Source: Hofstenia miamia
Lineage: Eukaryota; Xenacoelomorpha; Acoela
Assembly (NCBI GenBank): GCA_004352715.1
Contig: SCFE01000042.1
Coordinates: 1,187,628 to 1,251,627 of the forward strand
Direction: 5' to 3'
Length of the DNA stretch: 64,000 nucleotides
Below, piece after piece: positions 48,600 to 61,756 of this stretch; the first letter of the stretch is position 1; each line of letters opens with the position of its first letter. The translations under genes and the position numbers were made by a program. The notes below the pieces were generated by a model. The model searched no databases. It was given only the letters and a program-made list of their open reading frames with translations, and was not told the DNA's origin.

Positions 48600-51545
48600 G
48601 TTGGAGGATGAAAATTTCTTAAAATATATACGCAGATTTTACAAAAATCTATGCAAACTTTGCTCTTTTGCATCGTCAAATGAGGTTTTGGAAACGTTAG
48701 ACTTGCATAAATTGGAAAAAAATTTATTTATTAACTTCTTGAAATGGCCTTTCGACATTTCTATATTTGTTAAATACATCGACTTTATCTTGTCAAATAA
48801 GATGAAGAATCCACGACGACAATGGTTTGTATTAGTCTTGAAAAAATATAGCAAAAAATGCAAAAAAAATACTTGGAATAGCAAGACCACTTCGGGATAA
48901 ACGATCAATTAAGGTATCCAGCAATATGCGTGAGAGATTCCCTTTCAAGACTGTTAAGACTGGACGCACTTGACATTAAATTATTCATCAATTTGAGATC
49001 TTCATCCAATGGATTACAGTGGTCACACATGTGAGTGTCTGTAGTTTTGATATCAGGCAATAGTGATAAAGCACAAGCAAAACTTGCAACATCAAGCGTG
49101 TGCATTTCTAAGACTTGGCAATCTGAAATGTAATAATTAGCTCCAGCAGATTGGGGATATGCCTAAAATAGTTTTCTAAAACATCCCTTTCATAGAATCC
49201 CATACATACCCATGAATGTTGAATAGTTCATCATTGTTCAACAAATACCTAGGCAAAGACACCAAATCAGAGCAGATAAGTTCTAAATCAGAACTTGTTT
49301 CTTTTTGGAAAGAGATAATCGTCATTGAAGACATATTAGTAAAAAAATTTAAACTTGAGTGTTGTTCACTATCAATAACAGACCGATCAATGTCATTAAG
49401 CCTTGTAGATGAAGAAATTGTCTTATTATTTATAATTTTCCAAAACTTTGCAAAAATCCGGATAAATGCAATTGTATCATCTTTAGATGGTGAAGAAAAT
49501 TTGCTCCACTGAAGTGCTGTTAATGTTCGTTCATTGAAAACTTTTAGGCACAGACTCATGCGTTGTCTTTGTATTTTTGAAGTAAAAACACAAGAACTAC
49601 ATAATGATGAAATCTTCAGAATAGAGTGCTAGTCAGATTTAAGCAAACGAATGATGCCATTCCAATCAGCACACTTTGGTTTTCATTATGATAAGCTCTC
49701 TCAGGGATCGCGGCAAGAATTTTTTATTGAGGGAGCCAAAAATTCCTAAAAATGAATTTTTTCTTGGAAGCTTGCTAAATAGCTTAGAATGGCAATGTAA
49801 TGCAAGGAAATAACACTTGCAAAATGTGTTAGGTGCCTCAATGCATCTCTGAAAAACGAACGTGTTAATATTAAATTAAAGTCCTCGCATTGCAATTCAA
49901 AGCAGCAAAATACTAAAACAAAATCAAAAAATTTCCTTTGCGGAATATTGGGGGGCAGGGCTTCTCAGTTGTCCAGTTATTGAGTATAGATTTCAATAAA
50001 TGTCATGTATAGAGAAATATCCAAATGAGAGCGTTTCTGCTACTTTCAACGGGATGTAAAGTTAACCATGATTTTGTGCAATTTGTGATTGTAAACAAAT
50101 GCGCAAATTTGCAATTAAGGCTTTTGTTATTAGCAATAATACAATACAAACGTGAATTTCTTTGGTTGGGTTAAACAATTGTAATTTGCGATATATAAAG
50201 TTAAAGTGTTTGCTGACACAATCACGCGCATGATCGTCATCAGCTGATTCTTCATCTAGAAAAGTGTTTTCCAATTCACCCCATCTACATATTTTCTTAG
50301 TGTTATTAAGGAATAACTTAATTTTTTTGAAAATTGTTAAAACTAAATTTAAATAAAAGGAGACCACTGTTTGTCTTGAATCCAATAGAATCGTTGTAGG
50401 TCAACAAAATTGAAGAGTTTTTGATACCGGTATTTTTGTATTGCATCCTTGTACAGAATTTTACACCAATTCTCTACTTGCAAGAGTATATTTTGTATTG
50501 CAAATAGTCAAGTTGTGAGCCCACTCAGCAATATAATATAGAGAATATATATTCACTTCTAAATGCTCATCCATTGTCATAGTGTGCAGACCTTCACATA
50601 ACCGATTTATGTCTTCTCTAGTGTTTTTCAGAGCTTTATCAAATATAATCATTTTAATAGATCAACAGAATTATCAATTAATATAGAATCAATTTTAATT
50701 TTTTTCCCTCTCAAGAATCTGTCAAATTCTAATGTAATAATTGGCACCACTCAATCGGCGATACCAACTTCTGAAAACATATCCAATGTATGACCAGATT
50801 TGGATTTCGAGTTACATTCACAATCTTAAAACACTGACTAATATCTTTAAGAAAAGAAGCAGTCTTTTTAAAATCACAATATTTTTATCATAAAATTCCA
50901 AGACTTTTAATTTAAATTCATTTAGAGTCTTTAAGAACAGAAATTCACTGAAGATTATTTGGGTTTACGGAAATCTAATTCAATTTGAAGATCAACCTAA
51001 TATGACTGCTAAGCTCTGCCTGATATACAGTGCGAATGTGATCAAACTTAACTACTCTCCAGATTGAAAAATTCATATTTGGGAATTTGAAAAACTTTAG
51101 GATCAATAAAATTGTACATCATATTTTTAATATTATAAGTATTATCATAAAGCAGAAGCATAAATTCGGAAGAAATTAGAAGATGCGGAATATACAATTC
51201 AGAATAGAAGTGTCTATTAACTGGAAAATTATTAATGATCACTACCAAAATAGTAAAATGTTTAGTAACTGCGGAAAGCACTTCATGAAAAGCTTCTGAT
51301 AAAGTTTAGTTATTCAAATTAACAACATTTTTCACTACAACAATATCTCTATATTTTTCAGTTAGTGACTTTATCATGGATATCTTTAGGGGTGCCGTGC
51401 CGTGAAAAGTGAAAATAAATTGATAGGAAAACAAAGACATCCTTTGCAAAGCTCTTTGAGCAAACAAAGTTATTAGGAGATGCCAACCAATTCTTGCTAG
51501 AGATTCTATTCAGCCACAATTTTTAATATCTTTTACAATTGGAAT
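48600..51545 (-). pseudogene. Ruined P-element/THAP-like transposase
   Basis: On the minus strand, in transposase order: a THAP-type patch (NWLASPNNFVCSKSF, about 51516-51440; THAP fingers read W-x-P...VCS-x-H-F, so the His is lost); a central segment (51281-51048) with NFPVNRHFYSELYIPHLL and LLLYDNTYNIKNMMYNF, as in P-like transposases; a segment with LCLKVFNERTLTALQWSKFS (49559-49176); and a C-terminal part THIAGYLN followed by KSMYLTNIEMSKGHFKKLIN (49105-48600). Stops, frameshifts and about 1 kb of inserted or unreadable DNA (49560-50660) separate them. It is related in type to the fragment at 24596-24958. Confidence 0.6.
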
Positions 51546-54500
51546 TTCATGCAGTCTTAATGTCTTTTCTATGCAGGCATTTTAGCCTGCAATACATAAT
51601 TCTATACAGAATTAATACAGAATTGGTTGAACTAAACTGAAGCAGTATTTTATGTAGCGGAATTGTGTGCGTGATTATTGTGCTACAATATCAATATTAA
51701 TGATATGGATTTCTGAGATATACAGGGGTGTAGTCCTAAAATTTGCAGTGGGTATGCACTAATTGCCCATTCAAAAGCAACGTATGCGACACATATTTTG
51801 CAAATAGACCCAAAACGAAAAAGATATAATTTGGCGCACTTAACCATTGTTAAACATACATTGTACACCAGGATTTTCCATGGAGTAGAATTTTAATTTC
51901 CACCTAATCCCTGCCAATCGAATTTTCCTTGGGAAATTCCATGGAACCCACAGATCTCCACAGCACAAATCATATGCATGTATATCTAGGCCAACTCAGA
52001 GATGGAAATAACAAAAACTTTGGCCAAGTCCGGCAGAAATCCGGCTCTCCCATTAAAATTAAGGCCAATTTGACCCATTTTATGATGCTTACCAAAAATA
52101 TTCCTTTAAGGTTTAAGTTTGTTAACCAAATTTGGATGTCTTAGAAACTTACAATAAGATCTACACAATAAAATTTGAAACTTCAGCTGAAATTTAGAAG
52201 AGTATATGATACTAATGTCAATTTTAAAAATATTATTTTTCACCACATTATTTATTTTTTAATTTGCAGGAAAACTAACAAGAATGAGGCAGCAAACACA
52301 CTTCGAAACAGATCAAGATTTTATACAGCAAATCATATTAAGTAACCAAATCAAATAATTAGCTACTTTACCACATCCATGTACTTTTTAAAGCGCTTTG
52401 ATTTCTTGAAAATTTCAAAAACCACATTCAAATATAATGATGGCATTAACAATAAATAATCATTTTCTGCATACCGAAATTTATGATTTGACGCGATAAA
52501 AATCAGCGAATATAAATCTATGTAAACAGAAATGTAGATCTATAACCTTTCTACTTTGAGATGAAATATTTCTAGAAATTTAATTTAATTTTTTGCTTGG
52601 TAAATCCTTTAATAGTTTGATGAACCCTTTTTATGTTGGGAATCAAATACAATAGCTGTAGTCAAACAAATTTGAAGGAAATTTTCACTATACTTTGGAT
52701 TGCATATTTGGACAAAATTTTGCACCAATTCCATATAATCAAGAGTATTTATTGCTACTTTTCGTTTTTTATCGCCAGACCGTGTTTGAAGTAGGCTTGG
52801 CTTAGTGGAATGTTGAGTAATAGTAAGTAATTTTTGAAATATATGCACATTCGTTTTAATTGATTTTCAACTTAACGCAGTGTTATGAAAGTATACCTTG
52901 GAAAGTTATTTTTCTTTTGAATAACGTTTTATTAATTACGATAGTAGTTGGTTCAAAAAACAGAAAGTGCGGGTTTAAGTGCAAGAAAACCGGAACCGAA
53001 CAATTTTTTTGAAAACAGCCTAGCACTAGCTTTTAGAAATGCTAGAAATTTAAGAAAATATACATACAATCAAGGAAACAACGAAAAAGTTGCTAAACAC
53101 CGTAAACAATTTGGAATTGAAGCAAAAATAATAATAACTACAATGACCACTTATGATATGGAAGCCACATCCCTAGCTTGAAAACTCGGAAAATTTTGAA
53201 AAGTTCTTAAATAAATCCTAATTCCTTGATTTCTTTCAAAGATCTTGAAAGTTTTATAAAAGAAATTATCAAGAATTTTGTCGAGGATTTCTTGACAGGA
53301 TCTTGAAAATTTAATAAAAGAAATATTATGTTTGTGGTTCTCTTGAAAACATTTATAAGTATTTCTTGAAGGCTCACATAAATTTATTTGTATTGGTTTA
53401 TAATAATTTGTTGTAAAATCCAAAATAGTAGTAATAGTCATCAGCTGACAGTAGTTGCAGTATTATTGTACAAGTTTATGCACAAAGTTTAATATTATTA
53501 TGCTTCTAAAGATTCTCCAATTTAAATCAATACATTGTGAAAAGCGTTTTTTCTATTTCGACTTTTTCTCAAATTATAATACATAAATACAATGAAATCT
53601 CCAAATATTTTATTCATAAAGGTTGTACTAATTCTAAATACATCAACTAAAAATTTTCCAACTCTTAATTTATTCAAAAATGATATTTCAAATTTATGGT
53701 TACTCTCTCAATGATAAAATAATTCTGGTTAGTCTAGATTTGTATGCTTCTTGTCTTAATTCGGAAATTTGTTAGTAATAATTTGAAAGCTATTCATTAA
53801 TGTCATTAGTAGCATTTTTTGGAATATAATATTCAAAATTTCATAGATATGCAATATTGCGTATTTGAATTAATCTCATAAATTTCTTGTGAATTCTGTG
53901 AAATTTTGGAAATCTTAATTAAGATTTTTAACATTTCTACGAAATTTCTTGCCACATGTTTGAAAGTTTTATCAAAAAATGTAAAAATCTTCCAAGAAAC
54001 TTTCAAGATTTTTCATTTTCTTCATTTTTTTGCATTTACATCTACAGTGCAATGAATTGTGTGGTTCACTTTGCATCCAATTCAACAATACGCAATTAAA
54101 ATGAAGCCTTTTTTAATTTAATACAGTTGAACTCCAGTACTGCGTAAACCCTTTTTGCCCACAACATTTTTTAGGCAATACCGGTACCAATATTTAAAAT
54201 ATGAAATATGTTGATTTTTAAATGACGTATAATAAAAATTTTTAGCTATTTCAAACAATAATAGAGTGATTGACTAAATTCTCAGAATCAAATCGACTCA
54301 ATATCAATTGCGTTAGAGTATACCTGCCTATATTCATATAAACGTTATAAATTTCTTTCGAGTATAGTCTAGTAGATCATTTTAAATGGAAGGTATTCGG
54401 CGTATACCAGCGTATGCCCTCGACTTAAGCCCTGGCTATATATTCATAGCAGAAATCGGCGTTAATGGTCTAATTGAGATGTTGACACTTGCGGCCAAAA

Positions 54501-55318
54501 ATTATAGTCATTCATTCAGATATATAGTAGAAATCCATGCCAATGAAGTTTACATATTGCAGAAATATTTTTAATATTTATTTTATTCGCATTTGGAAGA
54601 TATTTCAACCATTGATTTTGCATGCCTTCATTTTTGGGAAAACGAAAAGCAGAAACTGTAACCTTAGGCTCTTCTTTCGTGGCATCATACCCGCACTACG
54701 ACATCCACAAACTACGTATTTTCTTAGCATTATAATCTAAATCTGAAGCAGTAATTTAAAGCTCGACTAAATCAGTGTATACATAAAAGATAAATTGTGG
54801 GAAACAAAACAGTTGTATTAGGCGCCGCGCACTAGTGATTTTTAATTTACGTAAATACGAAACTATTTAGTTTACAAAATAGAACACAGAGCTTTCTTTA
54901 CGTCAACGCGCACAAGCAATTTAATAATCACAGAAATTAAAAAATACCTGCATGATCTATTTTCGCGTTAATTAAATTGTTGACACATAAAATATAACAT
55001 AATATTTTCAATGGATGTGCGCGCACTGCAATTAATTAATTAAACAATTCGTCACGATGAGAGGCATTGATTCATTCAGAAGCCAATTATAATTTACAAG
55101 CAGTTCAAAGAAAAAGTATTGCATTTGTTTTATGAAGCGGACTTTTTTGAAAATTGCACTGAATATATTGACATGGAAAGAAGGATTAAGCTATTATTTA
55201 GCTCATTACATGTACCAGAACTTTTATTTTATTCTAAACAACTGTTTCTCTGCCTGATATCAATGCTCATATTTAGAATTTAGTTAATAAAAACTAAATT
55301 GTTCACATGTGAACATAA
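51546..55318. other. Non-coding stretch, nothing firmly recognised
   Basis: AT-rich DNA. Around 53180-53350 and 53870-54010 there are diverged repeats of 'ttgaaagttttataaaag' and 'tcttgaaa' words. Several short open frames (for example 52609-52848 on minus) have no family resemblance. Confidence 0.5.
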
Positions 55319-55320
55319 TA

Positions 55321-55926
55321 CAGGGTGTGTCAAAAGTCCTTAGTGCTAGAATTTCTATGACTTTTATTGATTGCAAAAACGAATCCTGAAAGTAAATAGG
55401 AATGCTTTTGCTTCCTTTTAAACATAGTGATATCTGCCTTGATTCATTTTCTTACTGAGTTCATTATGGCACAAGATCTAAGCACCGAAGAACGAGTTTA
55501 GTTGTTATCGTGTGCAGCTGTCTATGACAATAGCACAGAGGCTAAAACGTGGTTTTCTGACAAGTACAATACAGAAGCTCTAAACATCAGAATGTTCAAT
55601 TTTGGAAGAGTAGGTTTATCAAAACAGGAAGTGTAACATAGCATGTCATCATTCAAGAGCAGGAAGAACAAGGTCAGCTACCTCTGAGACGAGAATAAAG
55701 AAAACATTATTGCAGCAGTGGCTGAAGATCCCTCAATATCTACCTGGAAAATCACAAGCAAATTGACATTTCTTTCAAGTCTGTGTCTAGAATTTTAAAA
55801 TCTGAACTTTGTGATGTAAGCTCATAATTATCATCAAATTATATTTTATAATACACATATAATAACACATATGATAAATGATATTTTTTCATTGATTTTT
55901 GCGCCAATGACATTTGACACACTCTG
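55321..55926 (+). mobile_element. Mariner-like deletion element, 606 bp, keeping only the HTH part of the transposase
   Basis: The ends CAGGGTGTGTCAAAAGTC and (inverted) CAGAGTGTGTCAAATGTC match in 16 of 18 positions and are flanked by TA. From ATG at 55466 the + strand reads MAQDLSTEERV, stop, then AAVYDNSTEAKTWFSDKYN and, after more stops, ENIIAAVAEDPSISTWKITS and SVSRILKSEL in another frame. This is the helix-turn-helix half of an IS630/mariner-type transposase. The DDE domain is deleted. It is complementary in content to the element at 12192, which keeps only the C-terminus. Confidence 0.85.
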
Positions 55927-55928
55927 TA

Positions 55929-58108
55929 TATGTAAATATATGCAAAATTTAACAATGCTTAGAATAAGTGTACGTGCATAATTTTTGAAAATGCAAAAAC
56001 AGATATTTTTCATGTTACTATAAGTAAATTTGGGGGCCTGCTTCGAGGCGTCAATTCGGTGCCTCCAACTCACAACTCTTAAATGTATGCAGTAAATGTT
56101 CAGTAACTGCTTTAGTGTACCTATATACTTCTTACTAAATATTTTGTACCTTCATAACTGTTGGACCTCCAAAATAGTCAAAAATCGTTTATTAAAGATT
56201 TTTTTCTAATATTTGGGTTCAATTTTTTTGCTATGTTTTTATAATTACATCGTTATTGTGACATGTTGGGCCCCATGAAAAAATATAATTGGACCAATTA
56301 TAAATATCCAATTTATAATTGGATATTAACTGGATATTAATTGGATGTTTAATAAATTATAGTGGGGAATTGAACATAATCAAATTAATAGGGAAATTCC
56401 AATACTATTTGTTATGATATATCCAATTACTATTTATTATGATATTTCCAATTATTTCCATTAATACAATTTCAATTACAATTTATTATGAGATATTCAA
56501 TATTATATAAGCAATTCAATTATCATATAAGTTCTATATCGAAATTCGTATTATAGCGGAAAATATAATTAATGTCACAAATACAAGTAAATTTTCAGTT
56601 ATAGTAGCAGCTCTGTGGTCGAATAGCAAACACGTTTATCCACTTTTTGCTCGGCTGCAAACACCCCTCTCCCCATCAGTACAAACTAAATCTAAAGTAG
56701 CTTCGACGCCAGATATACATAAGGAGGGCTGTTCAACACGTGCACATTTTCCATGTCATTTGCGACCCAAGATAGAGCACATTTTTAGAGCAGACGTGGT
56801 AAAGATTTCAACAGCCAATTTTCTAAAAAGTTGAAACTCAATCAATTTAATACAGAATATACTATCAGTAATAAATAGAGGATACTTCTTAGACTACATT
56901 AATTCAGGTAAAATATGACAATATTGAACTGTCATATATTCGAAATTCGTTTTAGTATAAGACAACATTTGCTTGTGGCTCCAAAATTGTTTAAAATGGC
57001 TAATAATAAATTTTATTTCTATTTTCGGAGAATAAAAAATTGTATTGCGCATGTACTTTTCAGAAATATAATTGCTGTGTGTTTCAATGTTTTTGCTTAA
57101 TAGATTTTCAGCCTCCAATAATTTAAGCATATTTTGGGTGTCGTCACCTTTTCTTATGGACACCTTGGTCTTAACCCAGTCTATTACTGATTTGTTTATG
57201 AAAGTATAAATCATTTCGATTATTTGTTATATGTATTACAGTTCATCCAATATAATATAAAATATTTAGGCATTACATAATTTAAATAAATGAACACTTT
57301 CACAAATAAGTTCTATGCAATATATTGATAGAAGCTGTACTTAAACTTTCTACCACACAGACTCCGTGTGGAATGCAGATGCGACAATGATCACCTCTAT
57401 TCAATCTGATCAAAATTTTCAATCGTTTCGATTACCTTATATTGGAACTCAAAACGCCTTGTTTTAGAGAAACAATGGTACACAATAAGTTTCAGTAGAA
57501 AGAGGCTAAGTGTCCCTTTGCGGTTATATGTTTCTTGCAACAGAAATCAATGGGAATTTTCTTGAAGAAATTGAGAAGCTTAACTAGATTTTTTTCTGAT
57601 CGGTTTTACAACATGATTGTGTATAACGATGCTTTTGACACGAATCTTTCTGTTAACAGACATAAACTTTTGATGGTGCTAAATTATTAGCAATCAACAT
57701 CAAGTCCGCGAAAATCCGAATCCGATTACTCGAAGACAGGCGAAATTGGAACAATTATCCGCGTCTTTAGAAAGAAAGTTGTTCTTGGTGTAAGTAAAGA
57801 AAATGTTGTCAGACAGTAAGAAACTTTGGAGATAGCTAAAATTATTAATTTTGGGATTAGATAGTACTAATCCAATTCGCTTGAATTGTCGGCAGTATTA
57901 AAGCGTTTACAAACCATATTATGATAAAAAATCCAAATTGGATATTGTGTTAAAGAAAAAATTCAAGTTAATTATGTTAATTGCTCACTGATAATTGTAG
58001 AAACAATGGTTTTGCTTAGGCCAATACTTAACAAAATATACTCAAATATCTAGAATAGTGGGTTTGAAATGTATTTGTTTTCTGATAGCTAACCTGATGA
58101 CAACCAAT
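55929..58108. other. Non-coding stretch with an AT-rich 'atatccaatta' repeat patch
   Basis: Between about 56290 and 56510 words such as CAATTATAA, GGATATTAA and ATATCCAATTA recur in both orientations. Nothing coding is supported. Confidence 0.5.
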
Positions 58109-58116
58109 GTAGGAAA

Positions 58117-59975
58117 CAGAGTCCGGATTTGATTGCGTCACGCAATAACGCACAGGATGGCGCAATTTTCACGATTTCATTGAATGACGCAATTTTTATT
58201 GCGTTTCGCGCAATTTCCGTCAATTTGAAAGCAAATTAGTGCAAATTTGATTGGCTGACGAAATTTGTGAGTGAATTGACAAGCTTAATCAGCAAATAAG
58301 TGCCATTTCACTTCTATTGTTTACATCTCCTCGTTAGTTTAGTGCATTGACTGCCTTGCTATGGGAAAAGCCAAATTGTCTGGCATTGCTTATGCCAATT
58401 CTCTTGAAGGTGGATCGTCTATCTGGAAATATAATGCCTCCACAAATAGCATTGTTTGCCTACTATGTACCCATGGGTTTGATTATTCTGCCACAAATAT
58501 AAAATACCGTATCGATGCACACCTGGCTTCCAAAAAGCATATTAATTTAAAAACTACAAACTCAAAAAGACAACAGCAATTAGATGACATGGTGGCAACT
58601 GGTTCAAATTTGTTTTATAAGGAAACTACACGAGTCTTTATTGCAGCCAACATACCACTTCAAAAACTGAATAACCCTGTATTCAAGGTTTATTTGAATA
58701 AATGGATGGGGCAACAAATTCCAGATGAATCAACCCTGTGTAAGGATTATGTCAGTGCGGAATATGAAAACAAGATGTCCGAAATTCGTGATTATCTCAT
58801 GGGACAGGACTTTTACATAGAAATTGACGAGGCCACCGACAATTGTGGTTGTTTTATTGTAGGGGTTCTAGTGGGTCGTTTAGATTCATTAGAAACCCCA
58901 CGTCTTGTGGAGCTTAAAGAAGTGGTATCCACAAACCATGTCGTTATTAACCAAATAATCAATGCGACCATTATCCTATTATTTGGAAATTCCGTGGATT
59001 ATTCAAAATTTCGTTTACTTGTGTCAGATGGGGCATCTTATATGGTTAGATCTGGCAAAGACTTGAGTTCGTTTTACCCGAATTTAATTCATGTCACATG
59101 CCTAGCACATGGATTGCAGCGTCTTGCCGAATTCATAAAGTCAGTATGCAAGAAGTCTAACAAATTTATTTCCGTCACAAACCATTATTTTGTCAGAAAT
59201 CCAGGACGCCAGAGAAGTTTTCGGGAAGTTACTGCCGTTGCTCTTCCACCACGACCAATAGAGACTAGATGGAACACATGGCTGAAGACTTGTTATTATT
59301 TTGCCGAAAATTATGACATTATTTCCCAGTACTTTGAGGGAGTCATTAATGAAGAAGATACTGGAAATGTCGAAATCATTGTTAACTTATTGCAAGACCA
59401 ATCTCTTTATCGGGAGCTTGATTTCATTCGCTCCAGATTCAAAGCACTATCGAATGCTATCACTAAATTACAAGGTCGCATATGTTTGAATGAATCGATG
59501 CAAGTCGTTTCTACTGTTATTGAAAAAGTGGATTTCGAGTCATATAAATCAAAGTTGAGCAACATTTTAGAAAAGAACGCCGGCTTTCAGAGACTCAAGA
59601 ATTTAAACACAATTGCGGAAACCGGCCAGGGAACAAATCAAGAAACAATCCAGGCATCATATTACACGAAAGCCCAAATTGTTTCCTACGAGATTGAACG
59701 AGTCTTTTCACTGGTTGATAGAATTTTGACCGATAAGCGCAAAAATCTCCAAGTTGAAAGTCTGAAAAAACACTCGATAATCGCTTGGAACTCCAAACTA
59801 TGACTGGTTTATTGAATAACTATACAAACATGTTAAATACAATTGTCCTTAAACTCTTGTTTTTAATTAGTTTTGAGAAAATTTCGCGCAATTTTTGACG
59901 CATTTTTAATCATTTTTTGACGCAATTTTTGGCGCAATTTTGACCTATTTTTGGCGCAATAAAATCCGGACCCTG
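58117..59975 (+). mobile_element. Complete hAT transposon, 1859 bp, exact 8-bp target duplication
   Basis: Ends: CAGAGTCCGGATTTGATTGC on the left and, inverted, CAGGGTCCGGATTTTATTGC on the right (18 of 20). The flanks are GTAGGAAA at 58109-58116 and GTAGGAAA at 59976-59983. CAGRG termini and 8-bp duplications define hAT. Both subterminal regions (about 58130-58215 and 59880-59960) carry many copies of a GCGCAATTT/GACGCAATTT word in both orientations, likely the transposase-binding repeats. It contains the single intact frame 58361-59803. Confidence 0.95.
58361..59803 (+). CDS. hAT transposase with CGBP1/BED-like zinc finger, uninterrupted 480 residues
   Basis: Cut-and-paste transposase of the hAT superfamily, of the type related to the CGG-repeat-binding protein CGGBP1. 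N-terminal zinc finger: C33-x2-C36-x17-H54-x5-H60, preceded by SIWKYNASTNSIVC. Catalytic core: first Asp in YIEIDEATD (D156), second Asp in LLVSDGASYM (D223), the conserved C/H in HVTCLAHGLQRLA, then PIETRWNTWL (W304), and the C-terminal dimerisation signature YEIERVFSLVDRILTDKRKN (443-462), where Glu-Arg-x-Phe-Ser is conserved. ATG at 58361 is the natural start, about 240 bp inside the left end, and TGA lies about 170 bp before the right end. It has no stop or frameshift. It is short for a hAT transposase, but CGBP1-type members tend to be small. It may still be active, or recently so. Confidence 0.93.
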   Translation: MGKAKLSGIAYANSLEGGSSIWKYNASTNSIVCLLCTHGFDYSATNIKYRIDAHLASKKHINLKTTNSKRQQQLDDMVATGSNLFYKETTRVFIAANIPLQKLNNPVFKVYLNKWMGQQIPDESTLCKDYVSAEYENKMSEIRDYLMGQDFYIEIDEATDNCGCFIVGVLVGRLDSLETPRLVELKEVVSTNHVVINQIINATIILLFGNSVDYSKFRLLVSDGASYMVRSGKDLSSFYPNLIHVTCLAHGLQRLAEFIKSVCKKSNKFISVTNHYFVRNPGRQRSFREVTAVALPPRPIETRWNTWLKTCYYFAENYDIISQYFEGVINEEDTGNVEIIVNLLQDQSLYRELDFIRSRFKALSNAITKLQGRICLNESMQVVSTVIEKVDFESYKSKLSNILEKNAGFQRLKNLNTIAETGQGTNQETIQASYYTKAQIVSYEIERVFSLVDRILTDKRKNLQVESLKKHSIIAWNSKL

Positions 59976-59983
59976 GTAGGAAA

Positions 59984-61020
59984 GAAGTCTTGAGATTAAT
60001 CAAAAATTCAATAGAATTTGATTTTTAGAGGAAAGCACAACAGTAGTAGAGTCTTTGCTTAGAGCTTTCTTATATCTCTAACATTTGAGGAAATTTGCTT
60101 TATCAAATTTATGGCTACCAGATTGTTGCAGGACGATGTATTTGGCATTATGAAAAATTGATGAAAATAATATTGGATGAGGATGAAATGAAATTCTCAA
60201 ATAGTTATTTTTCGAAGGTTAAATAGATAATAAGAAAACATTCTTCTCTGAAAAAAATCTTTGTAGTTACTTACTTTTCTGTGTATTGATCAAAGTTCTT
60301 AGGTGTAAAAAATGTTTAGTGATGAAATTAAATTTTATATCTAATTTTCTCAACCTTAGCTTCAGTATATTTTGACTAAATCCAAATTACTAGTTTTTAA
60401 ATTCATCGTTAAAAAACCTTCATTTATCGAGGAGAGGCAATTCTCTCAACCATAACAAATTCAATTTCTGCATCAACATCATAGAATATTAATTTTATAA
60501 AACTAAGTAAATAAAGCTTTGATCGCTTACACATCATAAGACTTAGATTCTCGTACATAAGTAAGGTCTACGAAAAAATTGTTTTTGCCTTATCAATCAA
60601 TTATCACTCTACCAATAAATTATTCAATTTTAAACATTAGGCAAATAAATTATTGAAAGTAATTGCAATTTATTGGAAAAAATTGAATCCAATAAAAATG
60701 CTGATAAAGAAGACACTAAGGAAAATCTATGGTCCGACATTTAATCGCTTGTACTTTCTGCTACAAGTTCTTCATCACAAAATTCCTTGCTAATTTTCAT
60801 AAAAAATATAATTAAAATTTAATGCAAAATAAGCATTTACTACGATGTACACATTCCGGTATTTATACTTACTTACAAAGAATTAATCAGAATATATAAA
60901 ACTTCAATTCATTGTAATTCATTGCGATTATTTTAGCACACATAGAGAAATAATTGATCCAATTAATTGAACTTCAATTATTTTTTCATAAGTAAAAGTA
61001 GTTTTATCTTTTCAGAGTTA
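59984..61020. other. Non-coding stretch, nothing recognised
   Basis: AT-rich DNA downstream of the hAT element without coding or repeat structure that I can name. Confidence 0.5.
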
Positions 61021-61030
61021 CCGAGTATTT

Positions 61031-61248
61031 ATACCTTATCAGATATTTGAATATAAATAAAAAGATGTTTTAATCATTAAAGTAATTAGTGGTATGATTA
61101 TAGTAATTCATGGGCATTTATATCATGTAACTGAGTAACATGCCATAAATACCCATAAAATACTATAATTATACCAATTATTGGTTTTAATGTAATGATT
61201 AAACATACTTAATGACTACAATATGAAGTCAAATATCTGATAGGGTTT
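61031..61248. repeat. Imperfect 218-bp palindrome (MITE-like)
   Basis: The left half, starting ATACCTTATCAGATATTTGA, is matched by the inverted right half, CCCTATCAGATATTTGA. Inner parts pair as GGTATGATTATAGTA with GGTATAATTATAGTA, and as ATGGGCATTTATATCATG with ATGGGTATTTATGGCATG. The centre, about TAACTGAGTAA, is at 61128-61138. Small indels separate matched blocks. No coding. Confidence 0.8.
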
Positions 61249-61722
61249 AAATTAGGTTTTACAAGTGGACTGAAAATGGAAGCAATCCTCGAAATATGAT
61301 CTAACAAACTATATGCAATACATATTCTGTATATCGCGATTGTGTTTGTTGGATCTATAATTCAAATTAATAGTGAATTAATAAAATCCAGTTCATAAGA
61401 AATTGAATTTAATAATTTAATAATAGGCATTGTGAAATTTCTACAATGCCTACGCCTTATAGAAAAAGGATTTAATTACATTTATTTTGAAGACAATGAG
61501 ATTATTAATTTAAATAGTCTGCTCAACAGCATTTAAAAAAGTCATAATCGAATATTCAACATATATGAGAAGTCTTAAAATTTATTGCACTTAGCTACGG
61601 TTGGCGTCGTATGCTTGCTTGTAATTCTAAATGTGAGATTGTTAGTAAAGTTTATCTTTTAGTTTATTCCGCAAAACTACATATTTTTTTAGGATTAGGT
61701 AGATATTTTGATCGCAAAACTT

Positions 61723-61756
61723 AATATATATATATATATATTATATATATATATAT
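61723..61756. repeat. (TA)n microsatellite
   Basis: About 16 TA units with one phase switch. Confidence 0.9.

Noticed and set aside
53140-54010. Possible tandem satellite of 'tcttgaaa' words
   Set aside because: The words recur but without a stable period or unit length; low-complexity drift is enough to explain them.
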